DNA of 64,000 bases from Paracidovorax wautersii (GTDB taxonomy: Bacteria; Pseudomonadota; Gammaproteobacteria; Burkholderiales; Burkholderiaceae_C), in assembly GCF_900113035.1 (NCBI RefSeq), contig NZ_FONX01000003.1, forward strand, positions 1-64,000, in the 5' to 3' direction. This document shows positions 9,013 to 18,321 of the stretch, one piece after another. Made by a program: the position numbers and the translations under genes. Under the pieces are notes generated by a model. That model was not told where the DNA came from and did no database searches. It worked only from the letters and a program-made list of their open reading frames with translations. The number at the start of each line of letters is the position of its first letter. Positions within the stretch are counted from its first letter, which is position 1.

Positions 9013-10020
9013 ATGAGCATCCAGGAAGTGGCACGGCAGGCCGGCGTTTCGGTCGCCACCGTTTCACGCGTCTTCAACCTGCCCGACAAGGTCACGCCCG
9101 CCACCCGCGACCAGGTGCGCGAGGTGGCGCGCCAGCTCGGCTACTTGCCCAATGCCAGCGCCCGCACGCTGCGCACCCAGCGCAGCCGCGTGATCGGCGT
9201 GGTGCTGCCCACCCTGCTCAACCCGGTGTTCGCCGAAGCCTTCAGCGGCATCGCGCGCGCCGCGGCCCAGGCCGGCTACGCCATCCTGCCCTGCACCACC
9301 GACTACCGCGTGGCGCAGGAAGACCAGGCCGTGCAGCAGCTGCTGGCCGCCAATGTCGAAGGCATGGTGCTGGTGGTTTCCAGCCCCGAGACCTCCACCG
9401 CGCTGCAGCGGCTGGCCGAAGCCGGCCTGCCCTACGTGCTGGCCTACAACCGCCATGCGGCCCACCCCTGCGTGTCGGTGGACAGCGAGCAGGCCGTGGC
9501 CGATCTGGTGGCGCGCCTGGCAGGCCTGGGCCACCGGCGCATCGCCATGGTGAGCGGGCAGCTGGCCGCCTCCGACCGGGCGCAGCAGCGCTGCCGGGGC
9601 TTCCAGCGCGGCATGGCCGCCGCCGGTCTGGGCCTGGGCACGGTGCTGGAAGTGCCCTTCGTCGAGACCGCCGTCAGCGAGATCGCCGCTCGGCTGCAGG
9701 CGCCCGGGCGGCCCACGGCACTGGTCTGCTCCAACGACCTGCTGGCCATCCGCAGCCTGCGCGCGGCGCACCTGGCGGGCCTGGCCGTGCCTGCGCAGAT
9801 CAGCATCACCGGCTTCGACGGCATCGCGCTGGGGCAGGACCTCACGCCCACGCTCAGCACCATCGCCCAGCCCAATGCCGACATCGGCCAGCGCAGCGTG
9901 GAGCTGCTGGTGCAGGCGCTGCAGCCCGGCGCCGAGCCGCTGCGGCCCGCAGCCAGCCTGACGCTGCCGCACCACTTCCGCGAAGGCGAATCCTGCGCCG
10001 CCGCGATGGCGGGCAGCTAG
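9013..10020 (+). CDS. LacI-family transcriptional regulator
   Basis: 335 residues. The N-terminal LacI helix-turn-helix is clear (SIQEVARQAGVSVATVSRVF), followed by the hinge-type NASARTLRT segment and a periplasmic-binding-protein-like effector domain (residues 60-325, e.g. IGVVLPTLLNPVF, SITGFDGIALG). It likely represses the ABC-transporter operon 68 bases downstream and itself through the palindrome at 8972-8987. The effector is unknown. From the operon content it may be a phosphorylated or phosphodiester compound. Confidence 0.93.
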   Translation: MSIQEVARQAGVSVATVSRVFNLPDKVTPATRDQVREVARQLGYLPNASARTLRTQRSRVIGVVLPTLLNPVFAEAFSGIARAAAQAGYAILPCTTDYRVAQEDQAVQQLLAANVEGMVLVVSSPETSTALQRLAEAGLPYVLAYNRHAAHPCVSVDSEQAVADLVARLAGLGHRRIAMVSGQLAASDRAQQRCRGFQRGMAAAGLGLGTVLEVPFVETAVSEIAARLQAPGRPTALVCSNDLLAIRSLRAAHLAGLAVPAQISITGFDGIALGQDLTPTLSTIAQPNADIGQRSVELLVQALQPGAEPLRPAASLTLPHHFREGESCAAAMAGS

Positions 10021-10088
10021 CGCCTTGCGCCGCCCTCTTTTTCCGCTTTGTCCCCCTCTCCCGTTCCTTCCCTTTCAGGAGTCTTTCC

Positions 10089-11105
10089 ATGCAACACCGT
10101 TTGATGCGTATCGCCCGCCACACGGCCCTGGCCCTGGGCCTGGCCGCCAGCGCTGCCGCCGCCCTGGCACAGACCGCCATCTGCTACAACTGCCCGCCCG
10201 AATGGGCCGACTGGGGCACGCAGCTCAAGGCCATCAAGGCCAAGACGGGCGTCACGGTGCCGCCCGACAACAAGAACTCCGGCCAGTCGCTGGCGCAGCT
10301 CTCTGCCGAGCGGGCCAGCCCCGTGGCCGACGTGACCTACCTGGGCGTCACCTTCGCCATCCAGGCGCAGAAGGACGGCCTGCTGGGCACCTACCAGCCC
10401 GCCCACTGGCAGGACATTCCCGACGGCATGAAGGACCCGGCCGGCCACTGGTTCACCATCCACTCGGGCACGCTGGGCTTCATGGTCAACGTCGATGCGC
10501 TCAAGGGCAAGCCGGTCCCGAAGTCGTGGGCCGACCTGCTCAAGCCCGAATACAAGGGCCTGATCGGCTACCTGGACCCGGCCTCGGCCTTCGTGGGCTA
10601 TGTGGGCGCGGTGGCGGCCAACCAGGCGCGCGGCGGCACGCTGGATAACTTCGGCCCCGGCATCGACTACTTCAAGGCGCTGCAGAAGAACGACCCCATC
10701 GTGCCCAAGCAGACCGCCTACGCCCGCGTGCTCTCGGGCGAGATCGCCATCCTGCTGGACTACGACTTCAACGCCTACCGCGCCAAGTACAAGGACGGCG
10801 CCAACGTGCAGTTCGTGATCCCCGCCGAAGGCACGGTGGCCGTGCCCTACGTGATGGGCCTGGTCGCCAAGGCGCCCCATGCCGCCGACGCCAAGAAGGT
10901 GCTGGACTTCGTGCTCTCCGACGAAGGCCAGGCCATCTGGGCCAAGGCCTATCTGCGCCCGGTGCGCGCCGCCGCCATGCCCGCCGACGTGCAGGCCCGC
11001 TTCCTGCCCGCCAGCGAATACGCCCGCGCCAGGACGGTGGACTACGGCCGCATGGCCGCCGTGCAGAAGGCGTTCTCCGACCGCTACCTGCAGGAAGTGA
11101 AATGA
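10089..11105 (+). CDS. ABC transporter periplasmic substrate-binding protein
   Basis: 338 residues with a Sec signal peptide ending ALAQ (about residue 27), then a type 2 binding-protein fold of the iron/2-aminoethylphosphonate/sugar-phosphate cluster (FbpA, PhnS, AfuA relatives). Recognisable pieces are HSGTLGFMVNVDALKGKPVP and SWADLLKPEYKGLIGYLDP. AGGAG lies seven bases before the ATG. Its stop overlaps the next start (ATGA). The ligand cannot be read directly. Because the operon ends in a GpdQ-like phosphodiesterase, a phosphate ester or phosphodiester is my best inference, with iron or polyamine as alternatives. Confidence 0.88.
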   Translation: MQHRLMRIARHTALALGLAASAAAALAQTAICYNCPPEWADWGTQLKAIKAKTGVTVPPDNKNSGQSLAQLSAERASPVADVTYLGVTFAIQAQKDGLLGTYQPAHWQDIPDGMKDPAGHWFTIHSGTLGFMVNVDALKGKPVPKSWADLLKPEYKGLIGYLDPASAFVGYVGAVAANQARGGTLDNFGPGIDYFKALQKNDPIVPKQTAYARVLSGEIAILLDYDFNAYRAKYKDGANVQFVIPAEGTVAVPYVMGLVAKAPHAADAKKVLDFVLSDEGQAIWAKAYLRPVRAAAMPADVQARFLPASEYARARTVDYGRMAAVQKAFSDRYLQEVK

Positions 11106-11926
11106 GCGCAGGCCACGGCGGTTTCGCCCCCTCGCGCGCCCTGCTGGCTGCGTGCGCTGCGCCGGCCGTGGCGTTCTTCGCGGCCTTCTGGCTGCTGCCC
11201 ACGGCCCTGCTGCTGGCGCTGCCGGCGCGCCAGGGCTGGGCGACGTATTTCGCGGTGCTGACCAACGGCCGCTACCTGCAGAGCCTGCTGCAGACGCTGG
11301 GCCTGTCGCTCGCCGTCACGCTGGCCACGCTGGTGCTGGGCGCGCTGGTGGGCATCACGCTGGCGCGCCAGCGCTTTCCCGGCCGGCAGCTGCTGCTGTC
11401 GCTGCTGACGCTGCCGCTCTCGTTCCCCGGCGTGATCGTGGGCTTCTTCATGATCCTGCTGGGCGGGCGCCAGGGCACGCTGGCGGGGCTCACCGATGCG
11501 CTGGGCCTGGGCCGCATCACCTTCGCCTACGGCCTGCTGGGCCTGTTCCTGGCCTACCTCTACTTCTCGCTGCCGCGCGCCATCGCCACCTACACGGCGG
11601 CGGCCGGCGCCATGGAGGCGCAGCTCGAAGAGGCCGCCCGCTCGCTCGGCGCCTCGCGCTGGCGCGTGGCGCGCGACGTGTGGATGCCTGCGCTCGCGCC
11701 CACCACGCTGGCCTGCGGCGCCATCGTGTTCGCCACCGCCATGGGCGCCTTCGGCACGGCCTTCACGCTGTCGGCCAAGTTCGAGGTGCTGCCCATCACC
11801 ATCTACGACGAATTCACCAACTACGCCAACTTCGCGCTGGCGGCCAGCCTGTCGATCGCGCTGGGGCTCATCACCTGGCTGGTGCTCTGGCTCTCGCGCC
11901 GCTGGGCCGGCACGTCCGCCTTCTGA
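11102..11926 (+). CDS. ABC transporter permease, first subunit
   Basis: 274 residues, six predicted membrane helices, with the cytoplasmic EAA loop typical of binding-protein-dependent permeases (LEEAARSLGASRWRVARDVW). It overlaps the binding-protein gene by four bases (ATGA) and precedes its partner permease by 12 bases. The two-gene permease pattern fits the PhnU/PhnV or PotB/PotC type of importer. Confidence 0.92.
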   Translation: MSAGHGGFAPSRALLAACAAPAVAFFAAFWLLPTALLLALPARQGWATYFAVLTNGRYLQSLLQTLGLSLAVTLATLVLGALVGITLARQRFPGRQLLLSLLTLPLSFPGVIVGFFMILLGGRQGTLAGLTDALGLGRITFAYGLLGLFLAYLYFSLPRAIATYTAAAGAMEAQLEEAARSLGASRWRVARDVWMPALAPTTLACGAIVFATAMGAFGTAFTLSAKFEVLPITIYDEFTNYANFALAASLSIALGLITWLVLWLSRRWAGTSAF

Positions 11927-11938
11927 GAGAGAGCCACG

Positions 11939-12736
11939 ATGAGAAACGCAAGACAGGCGCCCTGGGCGCTGGTGGCCCTCACCGCGCTGGTGGCCCTCTT
12001 CATGGCCGCGCCCATCGCCCTTTCGGTGATGGCCGGGCTGGTCAACAACTACAGCGTGGGCCTGCAAAGCGGCTTCACGCTGCGCTGGCTGGGCGAGGTG
12101 TGGGAGAACTACGGCAGCACCGTGACCTGGTCGCTCACCCTCGCGCTGCTGTGCGTGGCGGGCAACCTGCTGCTGGGCGTGCCCTGCGCCTATGCGCTGG
12201 CGCGCAGCCGCTCGCGCTGGGCGCGGCTCTTCGAGGAGCTGCTGACCCTGCCCGTGGCGGTGCCGGGCCTGGCCAGCGCGCTGGCGCTGATCCTGGCCTA
12301 CGGGCAGCTGTCGAGCTTCCGCCAGAGCTTCGCCTTCATCCTGGTCGGGCACATGATCTTCACCCTGCCCTTCATGGTGCGCACCGTGGGCTCGGCCTTC
12401 CAGAAGGACGAGCTGCGCTCGCTCGAAGAGGCCGCGCGCTCGCTGGGCGCGGGCTTTGCGCAGCGCTTCCTGGGCGTGCTGGTGCCGGCGGTGCTGCCGG
12501 CCATCGTGGCGGGCAGCCTGATGGTGTTCACGCTCTCGGTGGGCGAATTCAACCTCACATGGATGCTGCACACCCCGCTCACCCGCACCCTGCCCGTGGG
12601 GCTGGCCGACAGCTACGCCTCCATGCGCATCGAGGTCGGCTCGGCCTACACCCTCGTCTTCCTGCTCGTCATCCTGCCCGTGCTCTGGGGCCTGCAGGCC
12701 GTCGGCAACTTCATCGAAAAACACCATGGCACTTGA
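11939..12736 (+). CDS. ABC transporter permease, second subunit
   Basis: 265 residues with about six membrane helices and an EAA loop (SLEEAARSLGAGFAQRF). It pairs with the preceding permease to form the channel. The last 11 bases overlap the start of the ATPase gene, which suggests translational coupling. The N-terminal helix starts directly after a short basic stretch (MRNARQAPW). Confidence 0.92.
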   Translation: MRNARQAPWALVALTALVALFMAAPIALSVMAGLVNNYSVGLQSGFTLRWLGEVWENYGSTVTWSLTLALLCVAGNLLLGVPCAYALARSRSRWARLFEELLTLPVAVPGLASALALILAYGQLSSFRQSFAFILVGHMIFTLPFMVRTVGSAFQKDELRSLEEAARSLGAGFAQRFLGVLVPAVLPAIVAGSLMVFTLSVGEFNLTWMLHTPLTRTLPVGLADSYASMRIEVGSAYTLVFLLVILPVLWGLQAVGNFIEKHHGT

Positions 12737-13805
12737 ACTCGAACGCACGCGCGTGGACATCGTCCAGTGCGCCAAGACCTATGCCGGCGGCGCGCGCGGC
12801 CTGCATCCCACCGACCTGGCCGTGGAGCCCGGCGAGGTGCTGGCCCTGCTGGGCCCCTCGGGCTGCGGCAAGACCACGCTGCTGCGCCTGATCGCCGGGC
12901 TGGAGGCGCCCGACGCCGGCAGCCGCATCGCCTTCGGCGGCACCGACGTGACGCAGCTGCCCATCGAGCGGCGCGGCGTGGGCATGGTGTTCCAGCACTA
13001 CGCGCTGTTTCCGCAGATGACGGTGGAGGGCAACATCGGCTATGGCCTGAAGATCCGCGGCGTGCCCGAGGCCGAGCGCCGCCGCACGGTGGGCGAACTG
13101 ATCGACTTGGTGCGCCTCACCGGCCTGGAGAAGCGCCGCCCGGCGGAGCTTTCCGGCGGCCAGCGCCAGCGCGTGGCCCTGGCCCGCGCCGTGGCCGTGC
13201 GCCCGCGCGTGCTGCTGCTGGACGAGCCCCTCACGGCGCTGGACGCCAAGCTCAAGGAGTCGCTGCGCGATGAACTCGCCGAGCTGCTGCGCCGCCTGCA
13301 CATCACCGCCATCCACGTCACGCACGACCAGCAGGAGGCCCTCGCCATCGCCGACCGCCTGGCCGTGATGCAGGCCGGCCGCATCGTGCAGGTGGGCGAC
13401 GGCGAGACGCTCTACCGCACGCCCGCCCACCCCTTCGTGGCCTCGTTCCTGGGCCGGGTGAACCGGCTCGCGCGGCCCACCGCGGGGCGGCACAGCTGCA
13501 TCGACCTGGGCGGGCTGGAACTGCCCGTGCCGCCCGGCCCGGCCTGCAGCGCCTGGCTGGTGCGCCCGGAAGACGTGGAGGTCGAACCCACCGTGCTCGG
13601 CCAGCCCGGCTGGGGCCATGCCGACGTGACGCACCGCAGCTTTCTGGGCGACCGCGTGCAGCTCACGCTGGAAGTGCCCGGCCAGGCCCCGCTGCGCGCC
13701 GACGTGGCCCGCGACCATGCCGCCCGGGCCGGCGACACGGTCGCCATCCGCATCGCCCCGCACCGCCTCATGCCCCTGAACGACGAAGCCCACGCCGCTG
13801 CCTGA
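12726..13805 (+). CDS. ABC transporter ATP-binding protein
   Basis: 359 residues. Walker A GPSGCGKTTLLRL, Q-loop VFQHYALFPQM, signature LSGGQRQRVALARA, Walker B VLLLDEPLTALDAKL and the switch His (HVTHDQQEA) are all intact. The C-terminal 120 residues form a TOBE domain, as in PotA/UgpC/FbpC-type ATPases, which fits a two-permease importer. It powers uptake with the preceding subunits and starts inside the second permease gene. Confidence 0.96.
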   Translation: MALELERTRVDIVQCAKTYAGGARGLHPTDLAVEPGEVLALLGPSGCGKTTLLRLIAGLEAPDAGSRIAFGGTDVTQLPIERRGVGMVFQHYALFPQMTVEGNIGYGLKIRGVPEAERRRTVGELIDLVRLTGLEKRRPAELSGGQRQRVALARAVAVRPRVLLLDEPLTALDAKLKESLRDELAELLRRLHITAIHVTHDQQEALAIADRLAVMQAGRIVQVGDGETLYRTPAHPFVASFLGRVNRLARPTAGRHSCIDLGGLELPVPPGPACSAWLVRPEDVEVEPTVLGQPGWGHADVTHRSFLGDRVQLTLEVPGQAPLRADVARDHAARAGDTVAIRIAPHRLMPLNDEAHAAA

Positions 13806-13808
13806 CCC

Positions 13809-14651
13809 ATGACCGCACCCGCACCCCACACCCTCCTGCTGCAGCTTTCCGACCTGCACATCCGCGAACCCGGCCGCCTGGCCTATGGCCGCATCGACAC
13901 CGCGCCCTATCTGCGCGAGGCCGTGGCCAGCATCGGCCGCCTGCCGCAGCGGCCCGATGCCGTGGTCATCACCGGCGACCTGACCGACTTCGGCCGCGCC
14001 GCCGAATACGACCACCTGCGCGCGCTGCTGGCACCGCTCGCGCCCCTGCCCATCTACCTGCTGCCCGGCAACCACGACGAGCGCCAGCAGCTGCGCGCGA
14101 GCTTTCCCGAGCACGCCTGGCTGGGCACCGAAGGCTTCGTGCAGTACAGCGTGCCGGTGGGCGCGATGCAGCTCATCGCGCTCGACACCGTGGTGCCCGG
14201 CGCGAGCGAAGGCAGCCTCTGCGCCGAACGGCTGGAGTGGCTGGCCGCGCAGCTCGATGCGCACCGCGACCGCCCGGTGGTCATCGCCATGCACCACCCG
14301 CCCTTTCGCACGCTGATCGGCCACATGGACGAGATCGGCCTGCTGCAGGGCGCGGACGAGCTCGAAGCCCTGGTGGCCCGCCACCCCAACGTGGAGCGCG
14401 TGATCTGCGGCCACCTGCACCGCAGCATCCAGGTGCGCTTCGGCGGCAGCCTGGCGCTCACCGTGCCCTCGCCCGCCCACCAGGTCTGCCTGGACCTGGC
14501 GCCCGACGCGCCCTCGGCCTGGACGCTGGAGCCGCCCGGCTACGCCGTGCATGCGCTGCCGGCCGGCGGGCGGCTGGTCTCGCACCTGGCGGCCAGCGGG
14601 CGCTACGAAGGGCCGTATCCGTTCCACGACGGCGGGCAGCTGATCGACTGA
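13809..14651 (+). CDS. GpdQ/CpdA-like metallophosphodiesterase
   Basis: 280 residues of the calcineurin-like class III phosphodiesterase family. All metal-ligand motifs are present in order: QLSDLHI (D-x-H), VVITGDLTDFG (GD), LPGNHDE (GNHD), AMHHPP (H) and ICGHLHRS (GHxH). The N-terminal spacing and the YGRIDT segment resemble glycerophosphodiesterase GpdQ more than CpdA. It starts three bases after the ATPase gene, so it is the last gene of the uptake operon. No signal peptide is seen, so it should act on the imported compound in the cytoplasm, releasing an alcohol and a phosphomonoester. Confidence 0.88.
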   Translation: MTAPAPHTLLLQLSDLHIREPGRLAYGRIDTAPYLREAVASIGRLPQRPDAVVITGDLTDFGRAAEYDHLRALLAPLAPLPIYLLPGNHDERQQLRASFPEHAWLGTEGFVQYSVPVGAMQLIALDTVVPGASEGSLCAERLEWLAAQLDAHRDRPVVIAMHHPPFRTLIGHMDEIGLLQGADELEALVARHPNVERVICGHLHRSIQVRFGGSLALTVPSPAHQVCLDLAPDAPSAWTLEPPGYAVHALPAGGRLVSHLAASGRYEGPYPFHDGGQLID

Positions 14652-14681
14652 AGTGGCGGCGGCGCCGTGGATACGCTCATC

Positions 14682-14726
14682 TTTTAATAGCATAAGGCGC
14701 TTAATTCACCTGGGCTGCAGGCACTT
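14682..14726. repeat. Dispersed extragenic repeat, copy 2
   Basis: Reads TTTTAATAGC, AAGGCGC, then TGGGCTGCAGGC and TTTC: the same box order as the other copies but more decayed. Confidence 0.5.
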
Positions 14727-14738
14727 TCAGCCCCAGAA

Positions 14739-14782
14739 AAGCCCGGCGCCCCGCCACACCGGCCACGCGCACGGCCGGGCTT
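14739..14782. terminator. Long-loop stem, possible terminator after the phosphodiesterase operon
   Basis: AAGCCCGGC (14739-14747) is complementary to GCCGGGCTT (14774-14782). The 26-nt loop and the lack of a T-tract beyond TT make termination uncertain. Confidence 0.35.
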
Positions 14783-15013
14783 CATCGGCGCAGGACTACG
14801 CCGCCGCGCCCGCATCGGGCGCATCATTCCGCCCCCGGCCCGTGCCTGGCCGCCATCGCCGCACCGGGCGCCAGCCCGCCCCGCAGGCGGGGGGTGCGCT
14901 ATCGAATCAGGAGTATGCTGCACCCATGGCGCGGCCCCCCTTTTTCAGGGCATGGCCGTGCGTCGCATTCTCCGGTGGAGGGTTGGTAGCTTGGCGGGTC
15001 CGTTCTTTCGTCC

Positions 15014-16681
15014 ATGAAGCATCTGTTGAATCTGCTGGCAGCCGTGGCGCTGCTCGTCTGGGGTACGCACCTGGTGCGTACCGGCGTGCTGCGCGTGTTC
15101 GGCGCCAACCTGCGCAGCATGCTGGCGCGCAGCATGGGCAACCGCTTCTCGGCCGCGCTCTCGGGCATGGGCGTGACGGCGCTGGTGCAGTCCAGCACCG
15201 CCACCTCGCTGATGACCTCGTCTTTCGTGGGCCAGGGCCTCATCACCCTGCCGGCCGCGCTGGCCGTGATGCGCGGGGCCGACGTGGGCACCGCGCTCAT
15301 GTCGGTGCTGTTCTCGTTCGACCTGTCGTGGCTGTCGCCGCTCTTCATCTTCGTGGGCGTGGTGCTGTTCATCACGCGCCAGGCCAGCACCGCCGGCCGC
15401 GTGGGCCGCGTGCTCATCGGCCTGGGCCTGATGCTGCTGGCGCTGGAGATGGTGGTGCAGGCCAGCGGCCCCATGCTGGCCTCGCCCATCATCCGCGCCA
15501 TGCTGGGCTCGCTCAACAGCGACATCGTGCTCGAAGTCTTCATGGGCGCGCTGCTGGCGGTGCTGGCCTATTCCAGCCTCGCCATCGTGCTGCTGATCGC
15601 GGCCATGGCCGCCTCCAGCGTGGTGCCGCTGGACGTGGCGCTGGGCCTGGTGCTGGGCGCCAACCTGGGCAGCGGCCTGCTGGCGGTGCTGACCACGGCC
15701 AAGTCGGCGGTCGAGGTGCGCCAGGTCACCGTGGGCAACCTGGCCTTCAAGCTCATGGGCGTGCTGCTGGTGGCGCCCTTCACCGGGCTCTGGATACGCC
15801 ACGTCCACCCGCTGCTGCCCGGCATGGCGCAGGGCGTGGTGCTGTTCCACCTGGCCTTCAACGTGGTCATCAGCCTGGGCTTCATCGCCTTCACGCAATG
15901 GGTGGCGCACTGGGTCACGCGGCTGCTGCCCAAGCCGGCCGGCGCGCAGAGCCTGCGCCCGCAGCACCTGGACCCGTCCGCGCTCAGCACCCCGTCGCTG
16001 GCCATCGCCTGCGCCACGCGCGAGGCGCTCTACCAGGCCGACGTGGTCGAGACCATGCTGGCCGGCGTGATGGACGTGATCCGCCGCAACGACCTGCAGC
16101 AGGCCGAGCGCCTGCGCAAGATGGACGACGAGGTGGACGAGCTGTATTCGTCCATCAAGTACTACCTGACCAAGATCTCCCGCGAGGCGCTGGGCGAGGA
16201 AGAAAGCCGGCGCTGGACCGACATCATCAGCTTCACCATCAACATGGAGCAGGTGGGCGACGTGATCGAGCGCGTGCTGATCGACATCGAGGACAAGAAG
16301 ATCAAGAAGGGCCGCCAGTTCTCCGAAGCCGGCATGGCCGAGATCACCGAGCTGCACCAGCGCCTGGTGGGCAACCTGCGCCTTGGCATGAGCGTGTTCC
16401 TCAACGGCAACGTGCGCGACGCGCAGAAGCTGCTGGAAGAGAAAGCCCGCTTCCGCGACCTGGAGCGCGCCTACGCCGCCACCCATCTGGTGCGCCTGGC
16501 GGACAAGACCGTCCACAGCATGGAGACCAGTTCGCTGCACATCGACCTCATCAGCGAACTGAAGCGCATCAACTCGCACATCTGCTCCATCGCCTATCCC
16601 ATCCTGGATTCGGCGGGTGCCCTGGCGCCGAGCCGGCTGCGCACGGCCGGCGCACCGCAGGATGCCGGGCCCGCGGGCTGA
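15014..16681 (+). CDS. Na/Pi cotransporter family protein with PhoU-like domain
   Basis: 555 residues. Residues 1-310 are hydrophobic with two inverted Na/Pi (PF02690) repeats, the first containing the QSS signature (ALVQSSTATSLMTSSFVGQG) and the second GANLGSGLLAVLTTAKS. Residues 340-540 are a helical PhoU-like cytoplasmic domain rich in charged residues. Bacterial members (YjbB type) mostly export or balance inorganic phosphate. Its position just after the GpdQ-like operon suggests handling of phosphate released from imported esters, though a separate transcript is likely given the 362-base gap. Confidence 0.92.
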   Translation: MKHLLNLLAAVALLVWGTHLVRTGVLRVFGANLRSMLARSMGNRFSAALSGMGVTALVQSSTATSLMTSSFVGQGLITLPAALAVMRGADVGTALMSVLFSFDLSWLSPLFIFVGVVLFITRQASTAGRVGRVLIGLGLMLLALEMVVQASGPMLASPIIRAMLGSLNSDIVLEVFMGALLAVLAYSSLAIVLLIAAMAASSVVPLDVALGLVLGANLGSGLLAVLTTAKSAVEVRQVTVGNLAFKLMGVLLVAPFTGLWIRHVHPLLPGMAQGVVLFHLAFNVVISLGFIAFTQWVAHWVTRLLPKPAGAQSLRPQHLDPSALSTPSLAIACATREALYQADVVETMLAGVMDVIRRNDLQQAERLRKMDDEVDELYSSIKYYLTKISREALGEEESRRWTDIISFTINMEQVGDVIERVLIDIEDKKIKKGRQFSEAGMAEITELHQRLVGNLRLGMSVFLNGNVRDAQKLLEEKARFRDLERAYAATHLVRLADKTVHSMETSSLHIDLISELKRINSHICSIAYPILDSAGALAPSRLRTAGAPQDAGPAG

Positions 16682-16772
16682 AAACCGCGCCTCCCGCCTA
16701 CCCCGGCGGGTGCCGGGATGGGTGCAAGGTAAGGCTTCTTTCCAAGCCGTCCCCCTTGCCCCAGGAGCCGCC

Positions 16773-16964
16773 ATGTCCAGCACCCCGCCCACCTCACCCG
16801 CCCACGACGAACCGGAAATCACCCAGGAGCGCGACGTGCCGCTCGATGGCACCGACGCCGACGGCGAGAAGCTGATGAAGGAGGTCCGCAATGACCGCCT
16901 CGAGGTGCCGCCCGGCGAGGAAGAGGCGCACGAGCAGCGCAACGAAGTGCCGCCGCAGAAGTAG
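16773..16964 (+). CDS. Small acidic hydrophilic protein, unknown function
   Basis: 63 residues starting at an ATG with AGGAG six bases upstream. The composition is strongly hydrophilic and acidic (many E, D, P), with no membrane segment, no cysteine and no recognised domain. It has the look of small intrinsically disordered stress-type proteins, but I do not recognise the family. It sits 91 bases after the Na/Pi cotransporter on the same strand. Confidence 0.6.
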   Translation: MSSTPPTSPAHDEPEITQERDVPLDGTDADGEKLMKEVRNDRLEVPPGEEEAHEQRNEVPPQK

Positions 16965-17147
16965 GCGGCAGGCCGCAGCCCCGGGCCGCATCGGCCTGGC
17001 CGCATAACACAGGGTGCCGCCCCCGGTGCGGGGCCCCGCCGCAGAGCCCGCAGGCCGCCGGAGGTCGATGCCCCGGCGCCCTGCGCCCGCGCCCCCCATC
17101 CGCTAACGTGGCGCCCCAATCCACAACAAGATTTCCACATTCCCCCC

Positions 17148-18212
17148 ATGAGCCACTCCGTCCTCGCCTACGGCGCACAGTCCGCCACCACGCCGCTCGC
17201 CCCGCGCACCATCGAGCGGCGCACGCCCGGCGACCGCGACGTCGCCATCGACATCCTCTTTTGCGGCGTCTGCCATTCCGACCTGCACACCGTGCGCGGC
17301 GAGTGGGCCGGCACCCAGTTCCCCAGCGTGCCCGGCCACGAGATCGTGGGCCGCGTCACGGCCGTCGGCCCGAAGGTGGCGAAGTTCAGCGTCGGCGACA
17401 TCGTCGGCGTGGGCTGCATGGTGGACAGCTGCCAGCACTGCGCCCCCTGCGAGCAGGGCCTGGAGCAGTACTGCGACAACGGCTTCACCGGCACCTACAA
17501 CGGCCCCGAGCAGGGCACGGGCGCCAACACCTTCGGCGGCTATTCGGCGCACATCGTGGTGCGCGAGAGCTTCGTGCTGCGCATCACCCACCCCGAGGCG
17601 CAGCTGGCCGAAGTGGCGCCGCTGCTGTGCGCGGGCATCACCACCTATTCGCCGCTGCGCCAGTGGAACGCCGGCCCGGGCAAGAAGGTCGGCATCGTGG
17701 GCCTGGGCGGCCTGGGCCACATGGGCGTGAAGATCGCCGCCGCGATGGGCGCGCACGTGGTGCTGTTCACCACCTCGGACTCCAAGCGCGAGGACGCCAA
17801 GCGGCTCGGCGCGCATGAAGTCGTGGTCTCGAAGAACGCAGACGAGATGGCCGCGCATGCCAACAGCTTCGACCTGATCGTGAACACCGTCGCCGCGCCG
17901 CACGGCTTGGACGCCTTCCTCGCGCTGCTCAAGCTCGACGGCACCATGTCGCTGGTGGGCGCACCGGCCAGCCCCCATCCCTCGCCCAACGTGTTCAGCC
18001 TGATCATGAAGCGCCGGCGCCTGGCGGGCTCGCTGATCGGCGGCATCCGCGAAACCCAGGAGATGCTGGACTTCTGCGCCCAGCACGGCATCGTGGCCGA
18101 TATCGAATCCATCCGCATGGACGAGATCGAGACCGCCTACGAACGCATGCTCACGAGCGACGTGCGCTACCGCTTCGTGATCGACATGGAGACGTTGCGC
18201 GAAGCAGCCTGA
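17148..18212 (+). CDS. Zinc-dependent NAD(P) alcohol dehydrogenase (YahK/CAD-like)
   Basis: 354 residues of the medium-chain dehydrogenase superfamily. Catalytic zinc ligands are in CGVCHSDLH and VPGHEIVG. The structural zinc loop has four Cys (MVDSCQHCAPCEQGLEQYC). The nucleotide fold is GIVGLGGLGHMGVK. The closest type is the YahK/AdhA cinnamyl-alcohol-dehydrogenase-like aldehyde reductase, reducing aldehydes with NADPH. It appears monocistronic and has no convincing Shine-Dalgarno. A convergent LysR gene follows. Confidence 0.93.
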   Translation: MSHSVLAYGAQSATTPLAPRTIERRTPGDRDVAIDILFCGVCHSDLHTVRGEWAGTQFPSVPGHEIVGRVTAVGPKVAKFSVGDIVGVGCMVDSCQHCAPCEQGLEQYCDNGFTGTYNGPEQGTGANTFGGYSAHIVVRESFVLRITHPEAQLAEVAPLLCAGITTYSPLRQWNAGPGKKVGIVGLGGLGHMGVKIAAAMGAHVVLFTTSDSKREDAKRLGAHEVVVSKNADEMAAHANSFDLIVNTVAAPHGLDAFLALLKLDGTMSLVGAPASPHPSPNVFSLIMKRRRLAGSLIGGIRETQEMLDFCAQHGIVADIESIRMDEIETAYERMLTSDVRYRFVIDMETLREAA

Positions 18213-18321
18213 GGAACGCCCGGGGCCTGCGCGCAACAGGCCGCTGGCGGCTGGCAGTCTCCGGGCTTTCCGCTGCCGAGGCGGCCTGACGACTGCGCAG
18301 AACCACGGCCATCACGGCGCC

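Larger units (their letters stand above)
14652..15013. other. 362-base intergenic region between phosphodiesterase and Na/Pi cotransporter
   Basis: Contains dispersed-repeat copy 2 (14682-14726) and a stem-loop (14739-14782). Open frames crossing this stretch have no family resemblance and I regard them as non-coding. No clear -35/-10 pair for the downstream gene was found, although TATGCT at about 14915 is a possible -10. Confidence 0.6.

Noticed and set aside
16617-16772. Upstream extension of the small acidic protein
   Set aside because: It overlaps the end of the Na/Pi gene and lacks the Shine-Dalgarno that precedes the ATG at 16773.
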